Assembly: GCA_014607495.2 (NCBI GenBank)
Contig: CP053161.1
Span: 1,178,001 to 1,242,000, forward strand
Length of the DNA: 64,000 nt
From: Carposina sasakii
Lineage: Eukaryota; Arthropoda; Insecta; Lepidoptera; Carposinidae
Direction: 5' to 3'
Shown: in pieces, positions 31,900 to 43,089 of the stretch
How positions within the stretch are numbered: position 1 is the first letter of the stretch
Layout: every line of letters begins with the position of its first letter
Program-made: the position numbers and the translations under genes
The notes under the pieces: generated by a model
The model's input: only the letters and a program-made list of their open reading frames with translations
The model's database searches: none
What the model was told of the DNA's origin: nothing

Positions 31900-33330
31900 T
31901 AGGTTCAAATCATGTTTGCTAGTATGCGCACTCGCGAACATGGACGATGCGTTACAGTATCGCGGCAGACCCAAAACCACCCTGAAAGCGTTATTGTATT
32001 GTACTCGGAGAGCATTGAAGGCCCTCTGCATATAGTTGACCCACAGACTGCACATATATAGATTTTGACAGAAGGCCTTGAAGAGAGTTATTTTTACCTC
32101 TGTACTACATCGTGCATACCTGCGTGCCAACATATTGCATCGGACCGCCACGGCTCTTCTTTCCCTTTCCATATCCTGATCATTCTTGAGGTTTTCTGTA
32201 ACCACATGGCCCAAATATTTGAAACGTTTTACCCTTTGCACTATTTCACTAAGTTTTTTGCTCCCTGCAGTGAAAACCAACAATTCACTTTTTTAACGTT
32301 ATATTTTAGGCCATGTGATTCAGCATAAGATTCACATTTCTAACTTTCTCAAGCCTCTTATAGATGGACTCAGCAATACAAAGTCATCTGCATAGGGGAT
32401 GCAGTTCACAAATTTTCCGCCGATGGAGCAACCGACACCTGCCCCTTCAAGTTTATTAATCAGACTATTTATATACAGGTTGAAAAGCGTAGGCGAGGTT
32501 AGCCCCCCCTGTCTCACCCCACATTCCAACCTGTACTCATCGTTTAAGGTCCCCAGCCACCTAACCGGGTTAATTTGATTACCGTACCAATACTCAAAGA
32601 TGCGTATCAGTTCTACAGACACTCCCTCACCACGTAATCTGTTCCATAGTATTTCATAATTAACCAAGTCAAATGCCTTAGACAGGTCCAAGAAGGCAGC
32701 ATACACAGGCGTGTTTCTCTGTGTATAGTAGCCGACAGTATGCTTCAGAGACAAAACCGCACATTCGGTGGATAGTCCTGTCCTAAAGCCGAACTGTGCA
32801 TCGTGCAGTTGTACACAGCTGTCCAGTCGTCTCCGAAGCAGCCCGTCCAGTACCTTGGCAATAACAGTCACCAGAGAGATTAGTCTGTAGTTTGTCTTAT
32901 CAGATACATCGCCAGTTTTATTTTTAACAATTGGTACAATAATCGTTTTCATTAATTTAGCAGGCAGGTATCTATGACATATACAAAAAGTAAATAACAG
33001 TCCCAGCAATCTCGGCAGATGTTTGCCTGCATGCTGGAGATGCTCAATTCTGAGCCCGTCGTGACCCGGGGACTTCCCTCTCGTCATTTTCTACATTGTT
33101 AGCACTGATACGATCGGGTATACAGGACACGACAGCCTCATCATAGCTCACAGTGGGGAGTTGCAGAGGTCTTAGGGCCTGTACTTGAAAGAGTGTTTTC
33201 AAAATATTAGCAATCTCCCTGGACTCATTCACACCGTCGATGCTCACCGGGACATTTAGCCTGGAGTTCAACTTTTTTGTCGCCTTCCAATACCCTTTAA
33301 AGTCCTTATCTCTTGTCCTTATGTTTTGTG
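31900..33330 (-). pseudogene. LINE C: non-LTR reverse transcriptase, truncated at both ends
   Basis: On minus: KGYWKATKKLNSRLNVPV and NESREIANILKTLFQVQ (frame 1), then the main RT frame 33087-32332. Motifs in the main frame: SPGHDGLRIEHLQHAG, RLISLVTVIAKVLDGLL, motif A AAFLDLSKAFDLVNYEI, motif B CGVRQGGLTSPTLFNLYI and motif C YADDFVLLSPS. The C-terminal domain follows at 32283-31900, with KRFKYLGHVVTENL and LFKAFCQNLYMCSLW. Three frame changes were seen: near 33100, near 32345 (just after YADD) and near 32290. Catalytic residues are retained. There is no endonuclease upstream and no 3' UTR. This RT type is frequent in Lepidoptera; its clade was not resolved. Confidence 0.88.
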
Positions 33331-34744
33331 GCTAGATTACTCATTTTAATTTAATCACGATTATTTTGACAGAATTTCAATTTCTAAATATTTTTCTTGA
33401 GGTGTACATATCATCAAACAAACGACCACTTGTAGGCTTAACATGCCAAACCCAATTAAAAAAATTCTCCTTGATTCCTGGTGAGCATGGCGGACATACT
33501 TGTTCCATCCCTCTATACAGCGATGCCTTGTGCAATTACTAACAATACTGTGATCTCCGTATTTGCTGCGGCGTCTTACAAGGCGTTTACAATTTTATCA
33601 TATAAATTACACTGGTCAACAAAAAAGAAAAAAATGTTTGTTTCCTGAGTTTTTTTTTGTTTCTATCTCTAATTGACGTGTATTTGTTAAATATGGCTAC
33701 AATTCTTCTCTAACAGCTTTTGTTTTTGAGTTATAGCTCACTACCCCCGTTTACTTTTTTTGCTTAGATTTTCATTTTTATTGGCCACAAAAATATATTT
33801 TGATGTTGTTTTCCACATGGCTTCGTCAAGGTTAACACGTGCTAATGTTTACTATTACTGATTCTTAGATCATAGTAGGTTATAATTGATTTAATAGTGT
33901 TTAACGTTAGACTCTGTTATTTTTAAATACCTACACACGGATTTAAAAAAAAATTGTATAATATAGGTTGTAACTAGGTATAGGTATACACAGGTAGATA
34001 TTTAATTAACTTAACTATCATAATGACTCAACAGAAATTCTCGATTAAAGCATTTCTCATGAGTGTTGAAATTAATGATTAATTGTTATTCCCATGGTCA
34101 TATTAGTTTCACTAAAGATTTTACTAGTAATAAAATACGTTACAGAACTAATGTTACTTAATTATTTACCTTAATTGTTTTTGTTTAGTAAGCTGCAAAA
34201 TGGCTTTTACTATGAATAAGTGCATCATTTAGTTGTTTTTCCCACAAATTAATATCATATTAATGTTAAATTTGTACACATATATGCAAAACCCGATTAG
34301 GTACATTCGTTTGGCCATTATACAAGGTAGGTATAGAGAAGGCACATTGTATAATCTGTGCATTCTACTCTACTCTACTCCACTATATATTAGGTACTCT
34401 AGGTAGTCTATTCTACTCTACTCTATACCTCTGTTGGAACTAGTTAGCAGTGATAGTCACCCTTCATATCGGCGATTCATTTTTATTTATATAGATACAT
34501 GGTATCAAAATAGCCTAAATATCTAATAAACTTACAACAAGCCAACTGGAAGCACCTTGTGTCTCAGACAGTGCATTATTAAACAGAGCTTATGACCACT
34601 TTAGCAAGTTCCAAGCTGCTGCTCGAGCTCAAATTACAACTTGAAATATCTCAGCTAGAGTTTGTACAACGCACTAATAGTGAATTTAAATCCTAGCTGG
34701 CCTTACTTAGAAAGTAGAAAAATGAATAAGGGACATACAACTTA
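33331..34744. other. AT-rich stretch, no gene recognised
   Basis: Includes 'tacactggtcaacaaaaaag' (33606), which resembles a DNA-transposon terminus but has no visible partner, and TCTAC-type microsatellite runs at 34365-34425. Nothing else is supported. Confidence 0.4.
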
Positions 34745-34935
34745 AAGATGTAGGCCTCCTCCAGGGCATGTCAATAATTTTTGCCAATAAATAGGCCGAT
34801 AATCACTACTACGATGGGTTGGTGACCACAGTGAGAATATTAGACAACTTATGTTGTCAACATGGGAGGCGCTGCTGCCCATCTCCCGGAAATCCTTAAT
34901 CGATAATTATTATAATAACGGGCAGACATGGGAAT
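34745..34935 (+). repeat. Dispersed Zenon/CR1-tail-like repeat, diverged copy
   Basis: 'gtaggcctcctccagggcat', 'ttatgttgtcaacatgggag' and 'gcgctgctgcccatctcccg' match 24636-24905 in order. Confidence 0.7.
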
Positions 34936-35249
34936 ACACGAAATAAAAAAAATATATATATACGTCTTCTTAAAACGACATTTCAACATAAGAACTTACA
35001 AACGCTAAGACGCTTACTTGTTTACAACTATTTCTTAAAATTATATGGAATGAGCAATTTCACGGCAGATGAATTTTTCATTCGGATACAAAAATGGAAG
35101 GCGAAAAGAATTAAGTAGGCTATAAATATTTACCAGGCCATATTAAAATAACGTACGTTAATCTATGGTATACCTAATGTGAAATGTTACCAGATAGACG
35201 AATTATTATTTTATTTATCTGGTGCTGAAATAGACGTTAAAATAATATA

Positions 35250-35633
35250 CAGAATGATTTTTGGTCGTCAACGTTCCCGAAAACTACGGAATCTCCTCAT
35301 CATCACGATCATTTTTCTCTATGGAAGCATACCTGGGAAGTGTCTGGTTTCCAAAATATTAGGGTCCAAAGTTGAGTAAATAGACTGCGTTTTTCTGCAT
35401 AAATGCATATAGACGCGCGTAGCAGGATTTTTTCATGAAAAATAATTAATATATGTCTATAAAAAAACTAACATAAACACTAGACACTATAAATTTCGCA
35501 CGATCAAGGAATTTAATTTTTTTTTTTCAAAAAAAAAATTTTTTTTCCCAGCATTTTTTTTGGCATAAACTTACTTTATTTCATGTATAGAATACGTACC
35601 CTTCGTTAAAGGTGGCCACAAAAAAACACCCTG
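35250..35633 (+). mobile_element. CAGGGTG MITE family A, copy 4
   Basis: Left terminus mutated to CAGAATG; right terminus CACCCTG followed by TA. The internal poly-T/poly-A block at 35515-35560 is expanded compared with other copies. Confidence 0.85.
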
Positions 35634-35910
35634 TATTATTTATTCTTACTTAATGAAGCATGCAAATGATATATAGACAGCGTATAATGCGATACATACA
35701 TACAACATAAAATATTGAAATGATGATAGTAGGTCATTTTACCCGACTGCGCCAAGAGGAAGGTAAAACATACCTTTATTTATTGTCATTTACAATCACT
35801 AGATATTCATAAATTAGAATGAAGGGCGATTTGTTCATCAAGATGGAGACAGTATCAACTTTATTTTCCGACAAGCTACCTGACCATTGGAAAAATTGAT
35901 CAAGGTCAAG

Positions 35911-35947
35911 TTAGGTTAGGTTAGGTTAGGTCATTAGGTTAGGTCTT
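35911..35947 (+). repeat. TTAGG-type repeat, insertion target
   Basis: Four TTAGG units in TTAGGT phase (35911-35930), followed by 'tcattaggttaggtctt'. TTAGG is the insect telomere unit, but here the period is mixed and the tract is short, so this is interstitial sequence. It forms the left part of the TSD for the element at 35948. CCTAA repeats also occur at 9437-9455. Confidence 0.75.
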
Positions 35948-37174
35948 CCACCCCCCGTGCACATCAGTGCGGGGGAGCCGGGTTGGGTGATACCGGAATG
36001 TGACGCGTCCCCAGGTGGCGGATAGGGGCCACCGGCTTGGTTCCGGCCGGTGGGTTAGGGCCTTAGGGCCCCCGCGGACCAATTTCACCCAGAGGAGGGG
36101 GCTGTCCGGTCCCTCTGCGTACAGAGGGGCTTTGGACGGCCCTAATGCGGGCCAGCAATGGCTCGCTTCACGGAGACTCCCCAAAGAGGGGAGTTCGTGG
36201 TTCCTGTCGTGGCTCGGCATCTACTGGATCGAGGCTCTGCGTCATGCATTATCCCGCTCTGCAACCTTGGGCGGCTTGGAATGCAGAGCTGCATCGCACT
36301 TCGTGTTGCCACCAGCTCTGCATCCAAGTCGGGTTCACCGCTCTGCAACCTGCATGCTCTGCAATCTCTCCAGTAAGCTCTGCGGTATGCCACGATGGGA
36401 CCATGAGGTGGCAGGCCTCTCTGTTCCGACTGAACGCGCAGGTCCAGTCGAAGCGGAGAGGCCTGGGTGGTCAGTAGGTCCACATGAGGTGGGAGGTTGG
36501 AACGTGGGGTGCTGGTAGAACCCCACTAGTACGCCTCAGGAGGTCGAGCTCCCCAGGAGGGGGAGAACGAGGGGGTCCCATGCCGTATCATGCTCTGTAT
36601 GTTCTGGCAACATGCTCTGCGGCATGGGACTACCGGGGGTGCATATCCCCGGGAGGTGGGGTCTCGCGCCGTATCATGCTCTGTGTGTCGTTGCAACATG
36701 CTCTGCGGCGCGGGCCAACGAGTGGTCTCCCTTGGGATAAGGGAGACGGTGGTGGGTTTTCCGGGCTGCGCACCGGAGTGCTCACGGTGAGGGCTCGGGT
36801 GGCAGTTGCGGGGCAGGCTGTCACCCATTGCACGGGTCCTCAAGTCGAACGGCGCGTGCTTGTCGTCCCACGTGCCGCGAGATGATAGGGTGCCAGAGGC
36901 GCCCTGGGGCGCTCGCAGAGCGCCTCGAGGAGGGTCCGCCCAGGTGGGGCGGACAGGCCGCAGCACGGGCTCTGAGGTAGAATGCTTAGGTAGTCCCACG
37001 GCCCCATGCAATGCGGCGAAGAGGACACCGTGGGGGTTTAGTGGGTATTCTCCGGCCATTTTCCATCTTTCGGCCGGATGTGAGTCCCACATAACCCGCT
37101 GGCAGCCCCAGCGCCCTTCTAAGGGCGTGCCGCGGGTATCCGTAAAGGGATTCCCCCACGTAAAAAAAAAAAAA
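35948..37174 (+). mobile_element. GC-rich LINE 3' end with poly(A), probably R1-clade (TRAS/SART-like), 20-bp TSD
   Basis: A 1.23-kb GC-rich island ends in 13 A. It is flanked by an exact 20-bp TSD, 'aggtcattaggttaggtctt' (35928-35947 and 37175-37194). Such a TSD plus poly(A) identifies a target-primed, 5'-truncated retrotransposon. The last ~140 bp ('gtgggggtttagtgggtatt', 'gagtcccacataacccgc', 'gattcccccacgt') resemble 3' ends of telomeric-repeat LINEs of the R1 clade, from memory. Insertion into TTAGG-containing DNA fits. Long ORFs on both strands come from high GC and match no RT domain. GCTCTG is repeated about ten times at 36230-36720. Confidence 0.8.
36575..36716 (+). other. Two tandem RNA-type hairpins in the LINE 3' UTR
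   Basis: Hairpin 1: GTCCCATGCCG (36575-36585) pairs fully with CGGCATGGGAC (36620-36630) over a 34-nt loop. Hairpin 2: the homologous stem CGCGCCG (36665-36671) pairs with CGGCGCG (36706-36712), extended by a T-G and a C-G pair. Loops share CATGCTCTGT and CAACATGCTCTG. The units are 86 bp apart. Two stem pairs differ by changes on both sides (A-T to G-C, T-A to C-G), so pairing has been maintained. A role in RT recognition of the RNA is plausible but inferred. Confidence 0.8.
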
Positions 37175-37194
37175 AGGTCATTAGGTTAGGTCTT

Positions 37195-38338
37195 GTCACA
37201 AGTTAGGTCACCGCCGTTATTACAAGACAAAAACGACCAAGTGCATACGAAAATCCTAAATCCTTCAAATCTGCTGCCAACATCAGCAGACTAATTTAAG
37301 CTTTAGTTGTCACAATCAGGGCTAATTTAGCCGCACATATACTATCAAAGGCCATGATCTGGTAGTCAAACTGCAGTCTCAGCGCTTCACCGCCATTGGC
37401 TTGACACAGAGTAGTTTTATTAGCTGTTAAAGTTTCATCAAACTTGCAAGATGGCTGCTCTAAAGAGGCAAGAACTTTGCTGGTAGGGGTAGGTAACTAT
37501 TGTAAGATTATACCTACTTATACGGTAAGTTTGCGTTGAGTTTATGTAAAAGGTGAGCTATTTAATATGTACTAATATAATGTATTATCCTACAAATATT
37601 ATAAACGGGAAAGTTTGTAGGATGTATGTTGCTATTTCACGCAAAAACTACTTGGCTACAATTTATCCCGGCAAAATATTTTTATCTAGTACCTTACACT
37701 TTAAGCATTTCACGAGTATGTCATTGTTCTAACTTGAGCCACTGTATAAAATATTATTCTGCCATCATTTTGAAGTAATTAACAGCATCCCAGCTCAGTA
37801 TCCTGCTGTTGACTTTGGTAAAACTTGCACACGCATATGCTTACCAGTTAATTATTTAAAACATCGAATATGCACGATTGTTAAAATGTTTACAATACCC
37901 GCCCTCCATCACAAATTGTTAAATCGTCGATATTTTCAGGGGTTATGAATTTAATTTTGTGCCGTACTTATTACATTAAAATTGTAGTTTCATAAATTAT
38001 CATTTACAATTTTATTTTTAAAGGCATATGATACAATGTACCTACAATAATTACGCTACTGCGTAAGTGTATTTATTTTCTAATCATTAAATACTATTAA
38101 ATATATGTATGTATGTATGTATAAATTGATTTTTTTATTTCGTTAGATGATGTTAAATACGACAGACTACATTCCCATTTAAAAACAATGCATTCTGTGC
38201 ACTTTTTCTCCTATTTATAAGTATGCAAACAGATAAGATTTATGTAGTCGAATAACTTCATTTACTTAGACAGAAACCCGACTGCGTAGAAATGTCGAAT
38301 CTAATCATACATCTCAACTGCTTAAGCTCTAAAGCGTG
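37195..38338. other. AT-rich flank with a Helitron 5' end fragment
   Basis: At 37588-37720 'tcctacaaatattataaacg' after A and 'gctatttcacgcaaaaacta' match the 5' end of the Helitron type at 24505. A (TATG)n microsatellite lies at 38103-38122. Otherwise no gene or bounded repeat. Confidence 0.5.
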
Positions 38339-38564
38339 TCAAAGAAATATATCTACATACAAACCAAGACTCGAAAACCATAACCCTTGTACCGGCGCAG
38401 TGTAGTAAAATGTAGGTAAAATTTCTGGCGCAATGGCGATTATAGCAATAACAATTTCACAACATAAGATGACTTTACTATCACTCAGTGCCAATTCCAA
38501 ACAATTAACAACTGAATCTCTCGCGGAGACCAAGAGTTTAATCCCAGTCAAATCCGACCAACAA

Positions 38565-38763
38565 TGGCGTTTTTAGACTACCTACACGACAACGACACGA
38601 CCACGATATTTCGCCTTCTAATATGATGTGCCGTGTTTTGATCGTGTCGTCTAGTGGAAAACGACCCATACTATTTAATGCATTTTTCCTTCCAAAAAAG
38701 GCGTGATCGTGTCGTTGTCGTGGTCGTGTCGTGGCTGTGTCGTCTAGTAGAAAAACGTCCAAT
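38565..38763. mobile_element. MITE with repeated ACGACACGACCACGA arms
   Basis: Left 'ggcgtttttagactacctac' and right '...gtcgtctagtagaaaaacg' form inverted ends of ~20 bp. Further inside, copies of 'cgacacgaccacga' appear inverted several times. Related to 10735-10905. Non-coding; the TSD is uncertain. Confidence 0.65.
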
Positions 38764-38914
38764 GCCGGGATAGAAAAGACTAATTGACATTTCTAGTATT
38801 GGTCGGGTCTCGGGTTCGCGAACTTGGTCTCAATCTAGGATGTGAAGTTGGAAAATTCATTATACCGTTTCACCAACGTACGAGTAACTATAAACTGGCG
38901 TATTCGCTTACTGT

Positions 38915-39015
38915 CTAAAAAATAAACATGTGATTTCGAATCTGAAATTTTGTGGAAAGGTTCCTTTTAGTGGGCTATTCACACAGTTTTCCGCGTTTAA
39001 TACAGGCTGTAACTG
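38915..39015. repeat. Half copy of palindromic MITE family B
   Basis: 'aaaataaacatgtgatttcg', 'aattttgtggaaaggttcc' and 'gtgggctattcacaca' match the right arm of 26167-26426; the end 'atacaggctgtaac' is the mutated terminus. It abuts the repeat into which the hAT element inserted. Confidence 0.65.
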
Positions 39016-39651
39016 ACTGTAACTGAGTAGTAGGTATAGTCACGCCTAGAGATGGGCAACTTCTCGAGAACTTTCCATTTTGTGGAAACTTTCCGATATC
39101 CTCCCGGTAAGTTTCCGTATCTTCTCATTTTGGTGAGAAGATAAAATGTTCCTATTAAATTTTTTTGTTCATTGGAGTATTTGCATATTATTGGTCTAAG
39201 ATGCAAGAAATGTGCGTTTTTTACTAAGCTCAGTGTACTTGTATCCGTATTTACGATTATTAAACTGGATTATTGGTTAAGTTTTATGTAAGTGAAACAC
39301 ACTCATAACGAAATCGCAGAAACTACGTTATATTTGAAGATGCAGTTTGGCAGGGATGGAGTTTAGAGATAGGGGAGAGATTTCATTGGAATGAAGTTTT
39401 TAAAAGGTGTATGTGTGTCTATGGTTTTCAGTACTTGAAATATCTGGCTAGGTAATTTTATATGAAGGTATTATTAATTTGTTTTAAACAAATTAATCCA
39501 GTCTTATGAAAACAGTAATTAAAACCTCTGAACTATATAAATGTGCAAAGATAAATAAAACGAGGTATCATATTAAATTACAAACATTTATTTAAAATTT
39601 CAATAAAGAAACAAATCAAATATTAACAAAATTACATTAAACTAACAAAAT

Positions 39652-40893
39652 TCAATCAGAATCACTATCTAAATTATCGCAATCGAAAAACTCCATGTGC
39701 GGCTGTGTACCACTTGGACCAGCCACCACTGACAATGAAGCATCTAGCGACGGAATCTCGGTAAGGACTGAGATTTCATCATTTGATGACTCGTTGTCTG
39801 AAGAATTTACGGAATATTCTTCATCTTCTTCCACTTCTTCTTCAACCGGACATGTGATACTACGGTTTAATAAATTCCAGTTATATGCAACGTATGCAAT
39901 TTTGGCGGCTCTTTCAGCTGTAAGGCGGTTTCTTAATTTATTATGTATCCTCCCATGTGTACTGAAAGAGCGCTCAACAGCAGCTGATGTACAGGGCGCA
40001 GTAAGAATACGCAAAGCGATTTTACTCAGTGAAGTGGAGCTGCAAATGCCTTTCCACCAGGTCGTTGGGCTCATAGATGTCACACTTTTCCATACAAATG
40101 CTTTTCCCCACAATCTTCCATCTTTCGCTCTAAAGCTTGCAAGATTTTCTGCAATGTCTATGTTGAGCTGATTTGCGATTGTGTGAATATATTCCATAGC
40201 TACCACCTCTTCTTCAGAATCCAGTTCAGATCCTTGCGTAGCTGGGTCCAACATGTAGGCAGCTAGATGTATTGGTTTTATACACATTGCCATTCGATGG
40301 AATGTTGCCATGAGAATGTCATTCTTTTCATCTTCATTCAGCATACTCACCTGCAGCAAAGCGAACTCCAGTTCAGACTTCATATTTCGCAATGTCAGAA
40401 AAACAGTGTGCATATTTAGCTTGTCTGATTCAAGTTTAAAAATAACCTGCGTTACCGGTTTTATAATATCAATAATTTGTTTTGTTTTATCCCAAAAATC
40501 TTCGTTTAGCAAGTTATGTTTTGTGTTTTTTGGTAACATTGAAGCCTTTTCATGGACTGCTAAAGTTTGTAGGGCAAGTTTAGTTTTTATTAGGCTTTGC
40601 AAGCTAATGCAATATGAACCCCAGCGTGTTTTGCATGGCAGTTTCAGGGTCTCTCCAGCCTGTTTTTGCTTTACCGCCGATGCCAGAATCGAAGTTAAAA
40701 CTTGGCTTTTTTTTATCGACTTAACGCATTCAATGGCTATGTCCAGAGCTATTTTCAATTTTTCTGTGCGCAAAATGTCATGACATAATAAGTTAAGTGT
40801 GTGTGCAGCACAATTCAAATAGGTTATGTGCGGTTGAGAATCTTTAACAAGCTTGAATGCTTTTTGTATATTTTTGGCATTATCACCCACCAA
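39652..40893 (-). pseudogene. hAT transposase, C-terminal catalytic and dimerisation part
   Basis: 413 codons in the frame after the break; the first codon at 40893 is TTG and is preceded directly by TGA, so this is not an independent gene. It starts LVGDNAKNIQKAF (second catalytic D) and HITYLNCAAHTLNLL. A long helical insertion domain follows. The hAT C-terminal dimerisation region is TAPCTSAAVERSFSTHGR (catalytic E) and LRNRLTAERAAKIAYVAY. The tail is acidic (VEEEVEEDEE) and serine-rich. A polyadenylation signal AATAAA lies at 39593-39588 on minus. One missing base near 40900 would account for the split. Confidence 0.9.
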
Positions 40894-41633
40894 TCAAAAA
40901 ATTTATCTCTTCCGTATTCGTTCATAACTTTCAGTATTTCCTGAGCTAGATATTCACTGGTGTGGCGATTGTCGGCAGTATCCAAGCTTTTCACAAATAC
41001 TGGCTCTGGTTTTGAAATTAGGAAGTTTATTATACCCTCATTGCAAACATCGCTCCAACCATCACATTGCAGATGTAGGTAGCTCTGTATGCTGAGATCT
41101 TCAATTGTCTCTTTCCGCATGTCACCATGAATCTTGTCTAAGTATGTTGTTGACAATGTTTTTCGGGAGGGCAGAGTATACAATGGTTGAAGTTTTTCAA
41201 AGAATTCAATCCAAAGTGGATGTTCCATCATTACGAAGGGTGACCCAGTGACAAATATAGCTTTGGATAAAGCCATATCTAAGTCATGCTTGTCTCCTTT
41301 TGCCAACGGATTCACTCGTGGATTTGCTGATGGCATTATAAGTGTAGCACTCTCTGCATTTGGTGAAACGTTTTCCTTTTGTCCTTCATCAACTCTGAAA
41401 CTTCTTGGTATTGACGGTTTTTTGACAATATCAGCATTCTTTTTGGGTTTCGACAGTGTTTCTAATATCTCAGCTTTGAAGTTAGCAGGACATTTCAAAC
41501 ATTTCTGCAAATGTTTTTCCATTCTGACTACATTCGCAGTAGTGTATTTAATGTCACAGTGAGAGCACATAATGGTTTTGTCATCTCTCACTCTAAAATG
41601 TTTCCAAATAACTTCTTTTTTCGGCTTCCCCAT
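40824..41633 (-). pseudogene. hAT transposase, N-terminal part (BED finger + DUF659-like)
   Basis: From ATG 41633 (MGKPKKEVIW). A BED-type zinc finger lies at residues 7-45 with C23-x2-C26 and H41-x3-C45, the DNA-binding domain. A basic, serine-rich linker follows. Residues ~135-245 resemble DUF659 of hAT proteins: LPSRKTLSTTYLDKIH, LHLQCDGWSDVCNEG (first catalytic D) and SLDTADNRHTSEYLA. After GRDKFF the frame changes and the ORF ends meaninglessly at 40824. An upstream TTG at 41651 is not the start: it lies in the predicted intron. The product continues in the ORF 40893-39652. Confidence 0.88.
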
Positions 41634-41641
41634 GTTTAAGT

Positions 41642-43089
41642 CTGAAAACAAGATGACTTACTATAAAAACAGCATATTTTTTAAAGTCTATTTCAGAGAT
41701 TGAATCTTTAAACGTCCAAATGTCTTAGAAATATTAAGAATATACCTCTACATAATAATGTTGAAGTATCTTTATGAGTATAATACGAAGTGATCAAATC
41801 AATGAACAATAATTTATTAGATTAGATAATAAGATTGAAGAACGGTTTTTTATTCTGTAAATAATCTGAATTCGTCCTAAGTATTAAAATATACAAAAAA
41901 AAGCATTTGGAAAATTAAATATCGGTAACATTCAAAAAACAGTGTAATATATGGCTCCTATCGGTACAAAAGTCTTCCAGTAACTGGAGTATTGCTGCGA
42001 ACGTCAACGTTGGCGAATAAAAAAAATAAAAAACCAGCCAAGTGCGAGGCGGACTCGCGCACGGAGGGTTTCGTACGATTATCTATACAAGATTAGACAC
42101 TGGGATCGAGAAAAAAAAGGCAAAAGGATCGCGTTTGTTGCATGGGAGCCCCCCTTAAATATTTGTTTTATTTTATTTTATTATTTTTGAAATAACTATA
42201 CAACTGAATACTCTGTGAATGTTTCGGGCGTCTTCCTGTTGCCGTTGTTAATATCGAGCAAGGAACGGCAAAGGAATCACGTTTGTTGTATGGGGCCCGC
42301 CCTTAAATATTAATTTTATTCGGTTTTTAGTATTTGTTGTTATCGCAGCAACAGAATTACATCATCTGTGAAGGTTTCAACTTTCTAGCTGTCACGGTTT
42401 ATGAGATGCGGCCTAGTGACAGACAGGCAGACAGACGGACAGTGCAATCTTAGTAATAAGGTCCCTTATCCTTTGGGCACGAGACCCTAAAAAAACTGCT
42501 TACATGGGGTACCGGTTGGTCTCTTCCGTTTATTTTATTCTGTTTATTTTATTTTGTTTATGCTTTTTTTCTTATTCCAAATTTTTGTTACTTATTTAAT
42601 GCCTAACTTTATGCCTAACTGTTTTTTATTTATAAAGACTAAGTGTAAGAAATCCCGGCGGATACTGAAAAACAGCATTAATGCTGAGGCTCCGACCATT
42701 TCAAAACTATACTAAATTATATTACTCTTAATTAAGGGAAATTCGAGGTGAAACCAGGGTCTGATTGTTTCGTCAACTTTTTTGCAACCATGAATGTAAC
42801 TAATATTCTTATGTTTAAAAATTTGCCCAAAAAATAAATTTACAAGATCATACAATACATAGAAAATAAAAAATTACGAGCAATTAGAATATGGTTAGAA
42901 TAAATACCTATATATTTTGTACAATAAAATCTATTCTCTATTAGAATGAGTACAGATTATTTACAAAAATAATGAAAATAAAACATTTATTGATTGCAAA
43001 ATAAAGAAGAATCAAAGGTACCAACAGGATTCTATGTTATATTCTAAATGTCTGCAAAATGTTAAAATAATAAAATAAAAAGTACTTAC
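41642..43089 (-). other. Predicted 5' UTR intron of the hAT transposase gene
   Basis: On minus, a strong donor CTTGATTC|GTAAGTACT occurs at 43089 and an acceptor TTGTTTTCAG|A just before 41641, eight bases upstream of the ATG. The intron would be 1.45 kb, leaving a non-coding first exon between the right TIR and 43090. Inside the intron sits a dispersed repeat (42033-42490). The prediction rests on splice consensus only. Confidence 0.6.
42033..42490 (+). repeat. SINE-like dispersed repeat nested in the hAT intron, internally duplicated
   Basis: Starts 'ccaagtgcgaggcggactcg', ends 'cctttgggcacgagacccta' and includes 'gacagacaggcagacagacg'. A ~125-bp inner unit is present twice: 'atcgcgtttgttgcatggga' at 42129 and 'atcacgtttgttgtatgggg' at 42275, each followed by 'cccttaaatatt'. 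A partial inverted copy is at 62400-62580. Because it lies within the hAT, it inserted after that transposon family existed in this form, or was carried by it. Confidence 0.75.

Noticed and set aside
35911..35947. True telomere or chromosome end
   Set aside because: Only a few TTAGG units, with ordinary sequence on both sides.
35939..37189. A cluster of long ORFs on both strands (up to 188 codons) in the GC-rich island
   Set aside because: They overlap in all frames, lack domains and lie within a poly(A)-tailed LINE 3' end; high GC removes stops.
39695..40783. Plus-strand ORFs of 157-158 codons over the hAT gene
   Set aside because: Complement of the transposase coding sequence.
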